From NCBI RefSeq assembly GCF_035222275.1, contig NC_085886.1, forward strand, positions 930,001-994,000: a DNA stretch of 64,000 nt, written 5' to 3'. Shown here piece after piece: positions 10,619 to 21,258 of this stretch. Numbering within the stretch: the stretch's first letter is position 1; each line of letters opens with the position of its first letter. A model generated the notes under the pieces. It was not told the origin of the DNA. It did no database searches and worked only from the letters and a program-made list of their open reading frames with translations. The translations under genes were made by a program, and so were the position numbers. This DNA is from Podospora bellae-mahoneyi (Eukaryota > Ascomycota > Sordariomycetes > Sordariales > Podosporaceae).

Positions 10619-11706
10619 CTTTCAGGTTTGCTTTTTCTTTTTCCAAAGTGTATAGTTGTCGGAAGTGGGTAGTTGCACGTGGACATTATATAATTTCTGC
10701 TGGTATAAAACGATGTACTATGCAAGTGTGAGTGGAATAGGAAATTGGAAAATGGTGTGGTTCGGTGTGTGTAAAAGTAGGTTGGTAAGGTAGATGGTTG
10801 CCTGCTCTTGTGGAGGATTCGGTGAGATGACTGGATGCCAACAAGGAAGAGAGATGAGGTTGCTGCCTGCGAGAACACGTGTTGTGGAACTGGGTACAAT
10901 GGAGAAAAAATGATGTTGATGGGACGATGTGAGGGAGGACAACAGATCGCGGGTGAAGACCCGAGGGGGGATGCTGTGTTACGGCTTACGGGGTGATGCA
11001 CATCATGCTGCTAACCGGGAGGGGGATTACACGATAGGGCGTTGGGGGGAAATGAAACTCGGATGCCTTATTCCAGATTCTCGGTGACGTGTTGCATTGG
11101 TTCGTTGAGCATGTCTGGGTCGGAGAGAAAGCACCCTCACGAGAAAATAGTTGAGACAGCAATAGTAGGTTAAACACAGCAATATTGTAGACCGTACACC
11201 TCGAAAGACAATTGTCAGGCCTTTAAATATATCCAAAAGGGCCTATTAACTTATTTTTATTTTAAGGTACGGTTAACTCCCATATAACATAGATTGATTC
11301 CTTTTTTTGTTGTGCCAATTATTTTTTTTTTTGTGGGTAGGTGAGAAGAAGTCATGAAGAGGTCGTCAGTTCACTACAAGTCAGAATCGAACTGAGTGGA
11401 CGTCAAGATCAGGGGCACATCTTCCTTATCAACCAAACAACTCCCCCCAAAAAACCATATGTCACCTCACCTACCACCAGTGTTGGCAAAAATGCGAGAA
11501 ATCCCCCACGCAGTCATCCCAACATTTAACTCAATCCTTTCGCTGTCCCAGAGGGCCATGGGGGAGAGCCCCGGCACACTCGTGGCATCAATTTATCGCT
11601 CGGTCTCACAGATCCAAAGTTTCCCCCTTGGAGTTGCCAGGGGAAATTTTCGTCATCTACCATGCCAAACAACAAGTGTTGAAGTATCTGTGCGCCGGGT
11701 CATGAA
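10619..11706. other. Gene-free stretch after the chitin deacetylase
   Basis: No credible coding region. It is AT-richer than the genes, with T/A runs near 11300-11335. A weak tRNA B-box-like sequence on the minus strand at 11381-11395 is discussed under rejected items. Confidence 0.5.
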
Positions 11707-11879
11707 CAACTGCTAACCCTACGACTTGAACGTAGGACCTCTGCCGATGCTGCCGCTACCAGTTTGGACGGCTCTAACCCCATACTTGACAGTGGTTTAG
11801 GTTTGAGACTCATTTTCTTTCTTTCTTTCTTTCCTTTTTTTTTTTTGACGAGGCTGCGTGCTGACCGTTGCACCAGTTG
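11707..11879 (-). ncRNA. tRNA-like element, copy 1 of 4 (interrupted, probably non-functional)
   Basis: On the minus strand this has a B-box/T-arm (11718-11736) with a 6-bp stem CCTACG/CGTAGG around loop TTCAAGT. Two possible 5' halves exist: an outer D-arm-like half at 11850-11879 (AACTGGTGCAACGGTCAGC) followed directly by a 12-nt A run, and an inner one ending at 11767. The outer ends CAACTG/CAGTTG can pair. The A-run after a 5' half looks like a retroposed fragment. It could be a decayed tRNA, a tRNA-derived SINE piece or a tRNA-like RNA. Confidence 0.45.
11814..11846. repeat. CTTT microsatellite and poly(T) run
   Basis: Several CTTT units followed by 12 T (AAAG units and poly(A) on the minus strand), lying inside tRNA-like copy 1. 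Confidence 0.8.
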
Positions 11880-11929
11880 GGGGGTTTCTCTCGTTGCCGG
11901 CAGAGCAAGTCGAACTTGGTTGATAAAAC

Positions 11930-11968
11930 GGCAGGCAGGCGGGCAGGCAAGCAGACAGAAAGACAGAC
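11930..11968. repeat. GGCA/GACA short tandem repeat
   Basis: Repeated CAGG/GCAG and GACA units. Similar GCAGGCAGG runs follow two other tRNA-like copies (near 12610 and 13480), which suggests that they belong to the repeated unit. Confidence 0.6.
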
Positions 11969-12486
11969 ATTAGATGATGATGTGCAAAAAAGAGAGAGCA
12001 ATATGGAAAGCAGCAGCATGGGACATTCTCAACATGTATTTTACTGACGAGGTAATATCAAAGATGAAAATGAAGACAGTTGTGTGTCTGTGTCACGACA
12101 ATAGTCAAAAGTTCAGAACCCCCCTGACGATGAGAATTTCATTTGACGAGAGGATTTACTTGACTATGAGAATGTATTTGAAGAGGATCATATACTTGAT
12201 GACGGGATGGAGGTATGTAATGGGATATGATGACGGTAAAGGCATACAGCAATAGATACACACGACGATGGAGACGCACCACAATAAAGGCACTTAAAAA
12301 GACATCATGAGAAAATAAAAATAAAAAAAGAATGTGAGAAATTCCCATGTAGCCATCCTTCCTCCCCCATACGAGGTAGCCAGTGGGTCGAGAACGACAC
12401 GGAGGTCAATAGACGAACTTTGCTCCCCCAAGATCTTCAACGATCCCATTGGATATGTTCAAGATCCTGCTCTCTAAAGGAGAGAC

Positions 12487-12560
12487 AGCTTCAAACCCTG
12501 CGACTCGGACGCAGGACCGCTGCCTTTGGGGCAGACATGCTAACCGTTACACCAATCGGG
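12487..12560 (-). ncRNA. tRNA-like element, copy 2 of 4 (compact)
   Basis: On the minus strand: A-box/D-arm GATTGGTGTAACGGTTAGCA, anticodon-like hairpin CTGC-CCCAAAG-GCAG, and T-arm at 12498-12516 with a 6-bp stem CCTGCG/CGCAGG around TCCGAGT. The layout resembles a Glu/Gln-type tRNA without an intron. However, the base before the presumed anticodon is C instead of T and the acceptor stem pairs poorly. It is probably a pseudogene or SINE head, not a working tRNA. Confidence 0.5.
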
Positions 12561-12659
12561 AGTGTTTTCTTTGCTGATGAGAGAGTAGTTGGGAAGTTGC
12601 TCGATATGGCAGCAGGCAGGCAGATATCGGATGGTATATAAGGAAGGAGCAGTATGAAA

Positions 12660-12845
12660 AGAGCAGCCTAGGGAACAGTAGCATGAAAAGGAGAAGCCTG
12701 AGAAAAAGCAGTATGGGAAAAGTAGTATGGGGAAAAGTCGCATGGGGAAGTACTATATAGAGAAAAGAAGCATGAAAAAGAAGCATGAAAAAGAAGCATG
12801 AAAAAGAAGCATGGAAAAGAGAAGGATAAAAAAAAGAAGCATGGG
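12660..12845. repeat. Purine-rich degenerate tandem repeat
   Basis: GAAAA/AGCATG units repeat throughout; the clearest part (about 12772-12825) has four near-identical AAAAAGAAGCATG copies of about 12-13 bp. Confidence 0.75.
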
Positions 12846-13274
12846 GAAATATAACACAGGGGAATATACCTTGCCATATAGCATCTTCAACATACGTAGT
12901 GCTAAGGAGGTAAGGGTCAAGACCTGGGACAAAAGGATAATGGCCGTCTATGTGATAGATAAAAAAAGTCAAAAAAATGAGAACTCCCGAGCAGCTACCT
13001 CACTGCACCCCCACGATCATCTTTCTGTTTTTTCTTTCTTTGAGACATATTTGCGGCTTTAGCTTTTCCTCTCTTGTAGAGGAATCGGTTTCGACACGAG
13101 CGAAGTTTTTGTTCTTATAACCTCTCAAGGGAGGAAGTCTGAGATGCATGCTCAGGTTTTTTTTAAAGATAAATGCACCTCCAGATATATACTCCGTTTT
13201 GTAAGGAGGGCAATCCTGTATGTGACCGTGGAAGTGCAACCTCTTATAGCACTTTTGGCTAATAAGAGGGAAAT

Positions 13275-13388
13275 AACTGCAAACCCCACGATTCGAACAT
13301 GGGACCTAGCTAACACCCAGGACAGGAAGGTATCTTTTTTGACCTTCCTACCTAATGCTTCGCTAAATACTTCCAATTACACCAGTTC
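13275..13388 (-). ncRNA. tRNA-like element, copy 3 of 4 (with long insert)
   Basis: On the minus strand: AACTGGTGTAATTGGAAG D-arm, then a roughly 60-nt insert containing a hairpin GGAAGGT/ACCTTCC, then a T-arm at 13285-13303 with a CCCATG/CGTGGG stem around the canonical loop TTCGAAT. The ends AACTG/CAGTT pair. The insert is where a tRNA intron or variable arm would lie. No TTTT terminator follows closely. Confidence 0.45.
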
Positions 13389-13995
13389 AGGGTTTTCTTA
13401 TTGTCGGAAGAAAAAGCTGGAGAGTGGGGTAATAGGAACGGCAAGAGCTGCCTAAGAGAGCAGAGATTAAGGAAGGCAAGAGCGAGCAGGCAGCAGCAGT
13501 GCTAGAGATCTGGGAAAGAACAAAGCAGACACCAAGTTCAATCTATTGCAAAGAAATGGCAAAAAGTTGAGTACCCCTTGCAGCTACGAGGGAGCAAGTG
13601 GGCAGCAATAGAGGGTTTGGAAATACTAGAAGAGAGTGACGATAGACGGAAGCAACACGGATGACGCGATTCCTGCTTTTATGATGTGTTGCATCTCAGC
13701 TTACTATTTTCAATGTAAACACTTCTGCCAGAGGTATTGGATATGCTGATGCGACATGTCTCTTCTCCATGAAACAGTGTCAAAAATAAGTCGAGTTAGA
13801 TATCTTTTCCACGAGAAAATCAGATTTTCCACAAGAATATCAAAAAGCGAAAACCCCTAACAGCGACCTCGATGGACTCCATCTCGCCTCTGCTCAGTAT
13901 CCATACACAACCCCCGGGCCGCGTCCTTTGCCCTACAACCCGGAAGAAGAGAAGACGACAACTCTTTGTGTGAGTCTGGACCCGAAGGAGGAAAT

Positions 13996-14104
13996 AGCTG
14001 CGAACCTCACGATTCGAACGTGAGACCTGACGGATATCAAAAAGCCGGAGGGTCTGTACCCTGGGTTATTGATAATTGTCACATGCTTCCAATTACACCA
14101 GCTG
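13996..14104 (-). ncRNA. tRNA-like element, copy 4 of 4 (with long insert)
   Basis: On the minus strand: AGCTGGTGTAATTGGAAGCAT forms a regular D-arm, followed by a TGAC/GTCA stem enclosing a TATCAA/TTGATA stem, then a T-arm at 14006-14024 with a CTCACG/CGTGAG stem around TTCGAAT. The ends AGCTG/CAGCT pair. It could be read as a tRNA with an intron after the anticodon, but the insert is long and the acceptor geometry irregular. Flanks resemble those of the other copies. Confidence 0.45.
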
Positions 14105-14109
14105 GGGTT

Positions 14110-14857
14110 TGTTCTCTGGTTGCCGATTGAACAGGCAAGAGGATGGGATTATAACGAACCTAGAAGGCGGGTACTGAAATTGCTGGTTAGCAAGAGAGAC
14201 CGGGGGTTGAGTTTGGGAAGGAGATGGCATATGGAGAGGAAGGAACGTAGCGTCATTGCTATGTGGGCCTGTTGAGACGGAATGGGGAAAATATCAAAAG
14301 AGCAGGTCAAAAACATTGCTACACAGTCCAGGAGTACGAAGATGATAAAGCAATGAAAGCGCTGACTTGATAATCATTACCGGGGCAATGCTCAACCAGA
14401 TAGGCAGCAGCAAACAACATGACGGGTCCCAACTCTCGTGGTAATTGTCGATAACGAACCAGACAACATTTGGAGCTGACAGACAGCAAAAACATGCCTT
14501 CCTACATCAAAAGCACTGCACCATGCCCCATTTGCTCATCAGCTGTCAAACAGGGCGCCAGCCGGACAAATTTGGAAAGTGGCCAGTTCAAGATAGAAGA
14601 GCAAAAGTTACAGGAGCACAAGATGTTGACCTACATCTTTGTCAGTGATGCCTGTAAATTATCACTTACCTCCAACATTATTATCCACCTCCCCGTTTCC
14701 CCCGGATCCAACCCCGAAGCCCACCGGCCCCCTCCGGCCGGGCTACCCCCGACCCCTATCCGGAAGACGTGTTTCACCCCGGTTCCTCAACGGCCTCCAC
14801 CGGTACCCACCTCCCACATCCCCACTTAGGGCGTTCAACGGTTTCAGAATGCGTGCT
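14110..14857. other. Gene-free stretch
   Basis: Only short open frames without recognisable content. A Pro-rich frame near 14640-14830 comes from a CCG/CCC-rich patch. Confidence 0.45.
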
Positions 14858-15505
14858 TTACATACCAGGAACCTTGGCTATCGTCAACTGCCGGCCGCTT
14901 GCCAGCCGGGGGTGGATGGATGATGCGAGACCAAAGGGCAATAGATCCGGGACCATTGAAGAAGGTGAACAGACCGCTTTTTTGTTATCGGCGACTGATC
15001 CAGATGAACTGAGGTCTAGACTTTCGTCAGATGAGGGATAGGGCGATGGAGATGGCAGAGTGGAGGGAATGTTGCTCGGTGAGAGGATGAGGGTTGCATC
15101 TGGACGAGAGCACACGAGAAAGGCTGGGAGGGGGTACAACCACCGGGGGAGAGGATGTGACGACGCACAAAAATTGTGTAAGAGAGGCAGAGTGGGCGTT
15201 TTGGGGGATTGACTTCCCACCTTGGTCACAGCTGCATCTACAGATCTGTATGGCCAGTCCGAACTGTCAGTGTCAGTGTCATCCGAAGCCAAACTCAACC
15301 CATCCGACTCCGACAACTCCCATCCTCTCCTCCTCCTCCTCGCATCTTCCTCGCTTGGATAATACCAATCTTTCCTCCCCTTCGGACCCCGAATCCCCAA
15401 AATTTCCTCCTCTGCTGCCGTGTGACGAACCGTGTCCTTCTGCTGTTCCCAAAATCCAACCGCCCACGGCGGCCCGCCACATGTGCCCCAGATTTTCCAA
15501 TTCAC
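14858..15505 (-). CDS. Possible hypothetical protein (weak)
   Basis: A 215-codon open frame begins with ATG at 15505. The first half (residues 1-90) is rich in charged residues (DARRRRRGW, SDDTDTDSSDWPY) and looks more protein-like than the surrounding frames; the second half is Ser/Pro-rich. A possible donor (AAG/GTGGG near 15224) and acceptor (CCAG near 15106) would remove the less credible middle. I recognise no domain. It could equally be random; transcript data would decide. Confidence 0.25.
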   Translation of the reverse strand: MNWKIWGTCGGPPWAVGFWEQQKDTVRHTAAEEEILGIRGPKGRKDWYYPSEEDARRRRRGWELSESDGLSLASDDTDTDSSDWPYRSVDAAVTKVGSQSPKTPTLPLLHNFCASSHPLPRWLYPLPAFLVCSRPDATLILSPSNIPSTLPSPSPYPSSDESLDLSSSGSVADNKKAVCSPSSMVPDLLPFGLASSIHPRLASGRQLTIAKVPGM

Positions 15506-15998
15506 ACAGAGTTGGATCCAGGTGGATTCCCCGGAAATTGCGCTCTGGTGATCCTCAACCTGTGATTGGCTGCCGTCCTAGCGAACTGTTAACCCTGGAT
15601 TCGATAGGAGGAGGGTGCAAAAGCAACACCCGCTCCTGCTGACCAGCGCGGCACAGAAGACAACTCACAATTCAGGGGTACACACCACTTCAAAGGGCAA
15701 GAAACAGCGCATTTGCTCAAAGTCAAAGCCAACGTCACAACTCTCAAAACAAATCACATTAAGGTCATGTTTCCATATCATTATGTAAAAAAAAGACAGC
15801 GCCTTCACTGTGCCCAAAGCTTGTCAAGTGAAAACAGCAAAAAAGCGCTGCCAAAAAAATACAATTAGAAGATTAAATACATAGGTGTGGTATCATCATT
15901 ATCGCTTGTCAATCCACCTGTTTTCCCACAAAAGAAATTTGCTTTGCTTGCTTGCTGTGATGTCCCAAAAAATAACAATACTCTCTTACTTAACAAGT
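15506..15998. other. Intergenic region 3' of the GPI-protein gene
   Basis: Nothing recognisable apart from A-rich runs near 15785 and 15850. It probably includes the 3' UTR of the gene at 15999. Confidence 0.45.
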
Positions 15999-16715
15999 TT
16001 AAGCAAGGAGAGCAAGGACACCGGCAAAGGCGGCGAGGGCAATGCTGCCACCGACGGTGGAGGCACCGGCGGTGAAGACAGGCGGAGGAGGAGTGGTGCC
16101 GGAGGGAACGCCACCGGTGGGAACGGCGCCGGAGGGAGCAGGGACGCCGGGAGCACCGGGGCCGCCAGTGGGGCAGGGGACCTCGACGGTCTCGTAGATG
16201 ACGGTGGGGATGACCGTGGTGATGGAGGTGCTGATGGTCTTGATGGAGGTGCCGGGGCACTCAGGAGCAACAGTGACGAAGGTGGGGATGGGAGCGGGCT
16301 TGGTGGGCTCCTCGTGGCCGGAGGTGGGGTAGGGAGGGTGCTCGACAGCGGTGGTGTTGGAGTAGTGGTGCGAGCTGGTGGCGATGGGGGTGGGCTCGAC
16401 GTCGGTGACGGGGCAGACGGTGGTGGAGACGGCGATGGTCTCGGTGACGACGTGGGTGGCATCAGCGGGGCAGTCGGTCACGGTCTCAGCGCAGTCGGTG
16501 ACGGTGTAGGTCGAGGTGGCGTAGATGGTAGAGGTGGTGATGGGGAAGACGGAGCTGGTGACAACGGTGGCGCTGGCAGGGCAGTCGGTCACCTCAGGGA
16601 CGCAGGAGGTGACGGTGTAGTACTCAGTAGAGTAGACGGTGGAGTGAGCCTCCTCCGCAACATCCTGGGCAATGGCAGCGCCAGCGAGGGCAACGGCAGC
16701 AACGGCGAAACGCAT
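15999..16715 (-). CDS. GPI-anchored Ser/Thr-rich cell wall protein
   Basis: Single exon, 238 aa. The signal peptide is MRFAVAAVALAGAAIAQ. The body contains two related Cys-containing units (VTSCVPEVTDCPASATVV and VTDCAETVTDCPADATHVV) in a TVYSTEYYTVT-type context, then a Pro/Ser/Thr linker with ECPGTSIKTISTSITTV. A Gly/Pro-rich spacer leads to a hydrophobic tail (SIALAAFAGVLALLA) typical of a GPI signal, with small residues (GAST) before it as the probable cleavage site. Proteins of this build are abundant wall or plasma-membrane surface proteins in Sordariomycetes; a specific biochemical role is not known. The strongly biased codon use (GGC/GTC/ACC) suggests high expression. Confidence 0.85.
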   Translation of the reverse strand: MRFAVAAVALAGAAIAQDVAEEAHSTVYSTEYYTVTSCVPEVTDCPASATVVTSSVFPITTSTIYATSTYTVTDCAETVTDCPADATHVVTETIAVSTTVCPVTDVEPTPIATSSHHYSNTTAVEHPPYPTSGHEEPTKPAPIPTFVTVAPECPGTSIKTISTSITTVIPTVIYETVEVPCPTGGPGAPGVPAPSGAVPTGGVPSGTTPPPPVFTAGASTVGGSIALAAFAGVLALLA

Positions 16716-19700
16716 CTTGAAGGTTTGGGGGGGTTGGTTCGTTAAAAACGAGGATAGATGTGAGTGTTGTAAAAAGGGGTTGGTAAAGACCGACTAAAGC
16801 TATAGAGCTTAAGAGTTGTTGTTAAAGAATGGACGACCGAAGTCAAAGAGCTGGAGACAATTGGCTGTGTGAGCTGAGGAAGGAAAGAGAAAAGAAACAG
16901 AAGTTCGGCGGACGGCGGTCATTGTTAAATATCCATCCCCCGGGCACCTCGACTTGCGGTGCACAACATGCGGGAAATTACCGTCAGCGCCGGCTGCCCA
17001 ATTCGGTGGACGCTAATCCAGGGGCTCGGTGGAGGGAACATTGAAGGCAACATCAACATCCCCGCCGTGGCTGCGGATCCCAGTGGTCCCCTGAGGATGC
17101 CCCTGAGATGCACTGCAGCGACCGACCTTCTCCTTTGCGGAAAAAGACCCGCCGAGTAACAAGCCAGCTACCCCCTATCCAGACAGCACCGAGACAGGGG
17201 TCTGCTGTGCTCTCGAAATCCGGGTTGGCCAACGCTGGTCAACGCGAGGCGCTTACAATGTCTTGTGGTCTGCTCATGAATTTGACCTGTGCAACCCTTC
17301 TGATTTGGCTAACCAGCGCCTCTCTTCCGCCGGGTTTTCCAATTTCGTCTCTGGCCAGTTCACCGCAAGAGATTCCCCGTTTGCTGCACTCCCTTTAGCA
17401 GACCCGGTCATGATCTGATAGTGGATGGGACCGGATACAAACAAGCGGTCGAGGCGGTGGAGGAAAGGTGGAGAAGCCGGCCTCTCTCCGCATTTTCTGG
17501 ACCTGGGTGCCCGTTGCCCATGTGCGCCCGTGCTGTAACGGTCGGCCAGAAAACTGCCGCCAACAACGACGCGTGCGGTGAACCGTGACGGGAGCACACC
17601 CACTGCGCTACTGTGCGTTGCGGGGCGCGTATTTGCTTGCTGGATTGCCAGGTGTTCCTCGACGTGGTTTGTTTTGTGTGCTGGCAATGCTCAATGCTCC
17701 CTCCATCTCGTGGAATTGAAACAACACATGGCCTGGCAAAGTGCTTGCAGGAGGACCTCAAACCTCGAAAATGGTCGATCATGAATTTTCGATTAGTGGC
17801 AGCTGACAGCGGTCAGCACAGACGCGGAACTGTCTGAAAGGCAGTGTACATAGACTGCTTGAATATAACCAGACGCTAATGCAGGTACCATGAGATGCGC
17901 GCTTTTGATTCGATGTCTCTTTCAACACCAATCCCAGGACCCTGCCAAAACAGAAGCGAGATCACAATTTCTGAGCCAACGCCCACCGCCAGAAATTGTG
18001 ATGAACGCCACAGCCAGGAAAAGATCTCTTTTCCTCTTGGGTCGCACTGCTCTCCGCGCCTGTTTCTTGCCGAGAAGGCTTAATCTCGTGGAACGATCTC
18101 TTGGAAGCCGGGAATTTCATGCATCGTCCTTGTGTCCGGAGTTGAGTCCATCGCCTTGTCGTCGTCCGTTGTCGTGGCTGTTCAATGGATCAGCAGTTTC
18201 AAGATGCTGCAGAGGGAAGATCTTGTGGTGATATTTCCACATCGATCCGGAGTCGGAGAGTCGGAAGAAGAGTCGGAAGAAGGAGGATGACGTGAGGTTC
18301 TCAGTCATCAGAGGAAGGTTTGACAAGATCACCGTTCGTGCCTTGCTTTTCGTACCCGTTCAGCCGTTCCTGCCGTTTACGCCGTTGCCAGATGCAAATT
18401 TGTGTTTTCGATATCTCTGGGCACGCACTGGACCAACAAGCCATCAACAGTCTCGGCCCGGCCATTGGAGCGTCATTTCGTGGTGTGCCAATTCTGGCGA
18501 CATCGTTGCGGAACAGCCTTTCCTGATTTGCTCGCAGTTCAAGATTGGGACTCGGCCCTTTCGCCCAGTCAGAGCCATCGAATCTCAAAATCCCCATTTC
18601 TGTCATTACACCGCAAAAAAGCTTCATCGAGACAATCAAGACATCACCAAGCAATGCAACCCTCATCCTTGTCGTCGACGAGCGGTCAAAGACACCTCGG
18701 CGGTCACGCATTTTCTCCCCACAAAAGGAGACAGCCGGGGTGCATCATGCATGAGTACGGCTGCCGATATATCTATCGTGGCGGCCGCTGGTGCAGATCA
18801 CTGCACCGATCCCATTGCAGCTTGACCGACTCGATGTTGCTAGAGACACAGTCTCACCTCCACGGAGTGATTCGAGACTTGTTGCGCCTCGCAGACGACG
18901 ATACCTGACGACCAGCTGAACTTGAGCAGAGCCAGTGGCTGAAAGGGACAGCACATGACACATTCCAGCATGCTTCCGGAGCCTTCATCTGGATCTTCTG
19001 GCCAACTCCCCTCCACGGATCTGGATATCAGTTGCAAAGACTGGGGAAGCTCGTTGGCCCCCTCGATGGCGGATCAAAACTTATCGGCCGAACTCATGCT
19101 TCAACCTCGTCTACCACTGAGTCTGTGCGACACACGGACCCCGGCATCATTGGGCTTTTTTCTCGTTGCTGTTTCGGCAGAGGTGCAAGTGCACTTCGTG
19201 TCATCGATTCTCTTTGGGCTTCTTATACAGTCATCGATTCTCTTTGGGCTTCTTATACAGTCATCAACTCACCTCAGGAGCACCCACCTCAGTCCTTCAA
19301 GTGAAGATCAGGTACCTTGGCACTCTGGAAGATGCAGAGAGCAATCTGTTCATAAAGCATTTTGGGCTCACAGTATTGACAACTATACAGTACGGCGTCA
19401 CCGAGACTGACAGAGGGGCTTTCTGGGATGGTTCACAGCAAACGAGGCGATGCAGACCAAATGGACGACCAACAGGAGCGATTGCGATCTGGACCGTATT
19501 CAGTGACCAGCGACAAGCTGTGTTTCATCATCACGACACAGCAAAGCGGCAACGTCCGAGAAGGCTTTCCGGACCCGGTGTGGATTCACGGTGTGGCGGT
19601 GCTAATGGCGGTCGGGCTTGCAAAAGGAAGATACCTAGGAGAGACCGGGGCCGGACCCGTTACTGGGTCGGAAGCGGCTCTTCACCGGGAGGGACAAGAA

Positions 19701-21258
19701 TCACGACTTGTGCACCAATGCGGGCAGCTGCATGTCCCACAAGTCAGCTGAATTTCTTGGGAGACCACAAGGCAGTTCGGCAGGCTGAAATCATCAACGA
19801 AACCGACCACTCACCGTCCACCATCACCAAACCCCGCGGCATTTTATTGGGGCTCTTGTTCAACACAGCCTCGGCCTCATAAACCGGCCGCTTTTGGGCT
19901 GTGGCTGTCGGGTTCACACGGTTCAAATCCAAGGCGGATGAATTGGCTGATTGCACCGCCAGCGACGAATCACAGGAAGTGATCAGTGCTTCCTAGCTGC
20001 ATCCCTCTCTCAAAGTCGCATCGCACTGCAGCGTCAGCACTATTTGACTAAGCAGCAGGAGACAGTCAATTAAGGACGTTTGGTTGTTGGGGGCCGAATT
20101 CAAAGTGTCCAAGTGGAACCGGGCAGGACTCAAAGGGCTTGGAGACATCTCAGTGGTCCACGATCGGTATGATGTATTTGATGCTCTGTGACTGGATGCA
20201 AAGCGTGAAGGTCCGTGCAGCCAACGAGGCCTCTTGGCTTCCTGGGGGTCCAAAGACCGAATCAGCGGTGCGGTCCTTGCCTGGGCCCTGCCGGAGCCCC
20301 AAAGCCCTACGGGACGAAACAGGAAACAAACAGTGGGGCCCCGGCCGATGAGTCGTTGCAGCAGAGCGGCTGCGCATTCAATACGCAGCGGAATGGTGGG
20401 ATGCAGGACAAACCAACGACATTTCTAGGCAGAAAAGCTCATCGACATTGCGACAAAACATGAATGGCGGCCGCCCTCTTGCTCGGGGAATGGCGGTCGT
20501 CATTTCTCCACTGTATGCTGGGTATGTCTGATTGACATTGAAACTGGCATTATCATCAGTTGGCTGTAGCTTGGCTACGGGGAAAACTGCACAAGCATCG
20601 AGCGGTCGTACATGCATCTCGACGAGGCTGTGGCTATCCGCATCCTTGTCCTCACAGCATATTCTCCCTCTTCCCTCCCTTCCGCTGCATGCAGCCGGTG
20701 ACGTCCACTTGGTGTCCTCAGTTCTAGGGTTCCATCGTCTGTCTTGTACATTTGGTATAAATGCCCCAGATGCCTGGCTTCCTCAGGGTGACCCCCATCC
20801 CATCCCCATAAGGCTGCTGGCTGCCTGCAGGTTTCCTTAGACGTTGAGCGCGGACCACACTTTAGCGACTTACACACCCACAGACGCCTCACTCCTACTT
20901 TCGCCGCATAACCTGACCACTCCCCCCTTTCCCGTCCTCCCCCTTCCCCTCCCCCTCCCCCGCAATTGGAGTCATCCTTTTTTACACCCGAGTGTCTTGA
21001 GATCGAGACCGACCCTCTTTCTTTTTCTCTTTCTCTTCCCTCTCGCCTTTCCATCTACATACTTGACCGGTACTGGTGAGTTGCTCCCCTCCATCATTGT
21101 CAATGCTGCTGCCCAAGTGTAATGAATAGCCTGGCTTGACCTCGACTGACCACCCATCATTCTGTAGCTGTGTCCAGTATTGCATAGCTACTTGTCTAAC
21201 TATATAACATCCTTATCCTGGCGCTGGCAAGTCCTTGAAGCTATTCCGATCTTCCGGT
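16716..21258. other. 4.5 kb gene-free stretch (long promoter of the C2H2 gene)
   Basis: No frame here has a recognisable domain or supported exon structure. The left end is the promoter of the GPI-protein gene. The right end (about 20880-21258) is pyrimidine-rich and resembles a 5' UTR; a GGTGAGTTG donor-like site near 21075 suggests a leader intron. A 30-bp tandem duplication lies at 19201. Long upstream regions are common for fungal regulators. Confidence 0.5.
19201..19260. repeat. Exact 30-bp tandem duplication
   Basis: Two identical 30-bp copies (each begins TCATCGATTC and ends TTATACAG) followed by a partial third start TCATC. Perfect identity suggests recent slippage or an assembly duplication. 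Confidence 0.95.

Noticed and set aside
11381-11395. tRNA B-box-like sequence on the minus strand (AGTTCGATTCT) as a fifth tRNA-like copy
   Set aside because: The T-stem has only 4 bp, the downstream GGTTnGCAGTT shared by the other copies is missing, and no good A-box lies at the right distance.
12487-12560. Functional tRNA (Glu/Gln-like or Leu anticodon)
   Set aside because: The position before the presumed anticodon is C instead of the invariant T and the acceptor stem does not pair, so it was kept only as tRNA-like.
15986-16745. Gly- and Pro-rich open frames overlapping the GPI-protein gene
   Set aside because: They are shadows of the biased codon use of the real gene on the minus strand; they have no domain and repetitive composition.
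19920-19930. GGTTCAAATCC, a perfect B-box match
   Set aside because: No A-box upstream, no T-stem pairing and no nearby T-run; a chance match.
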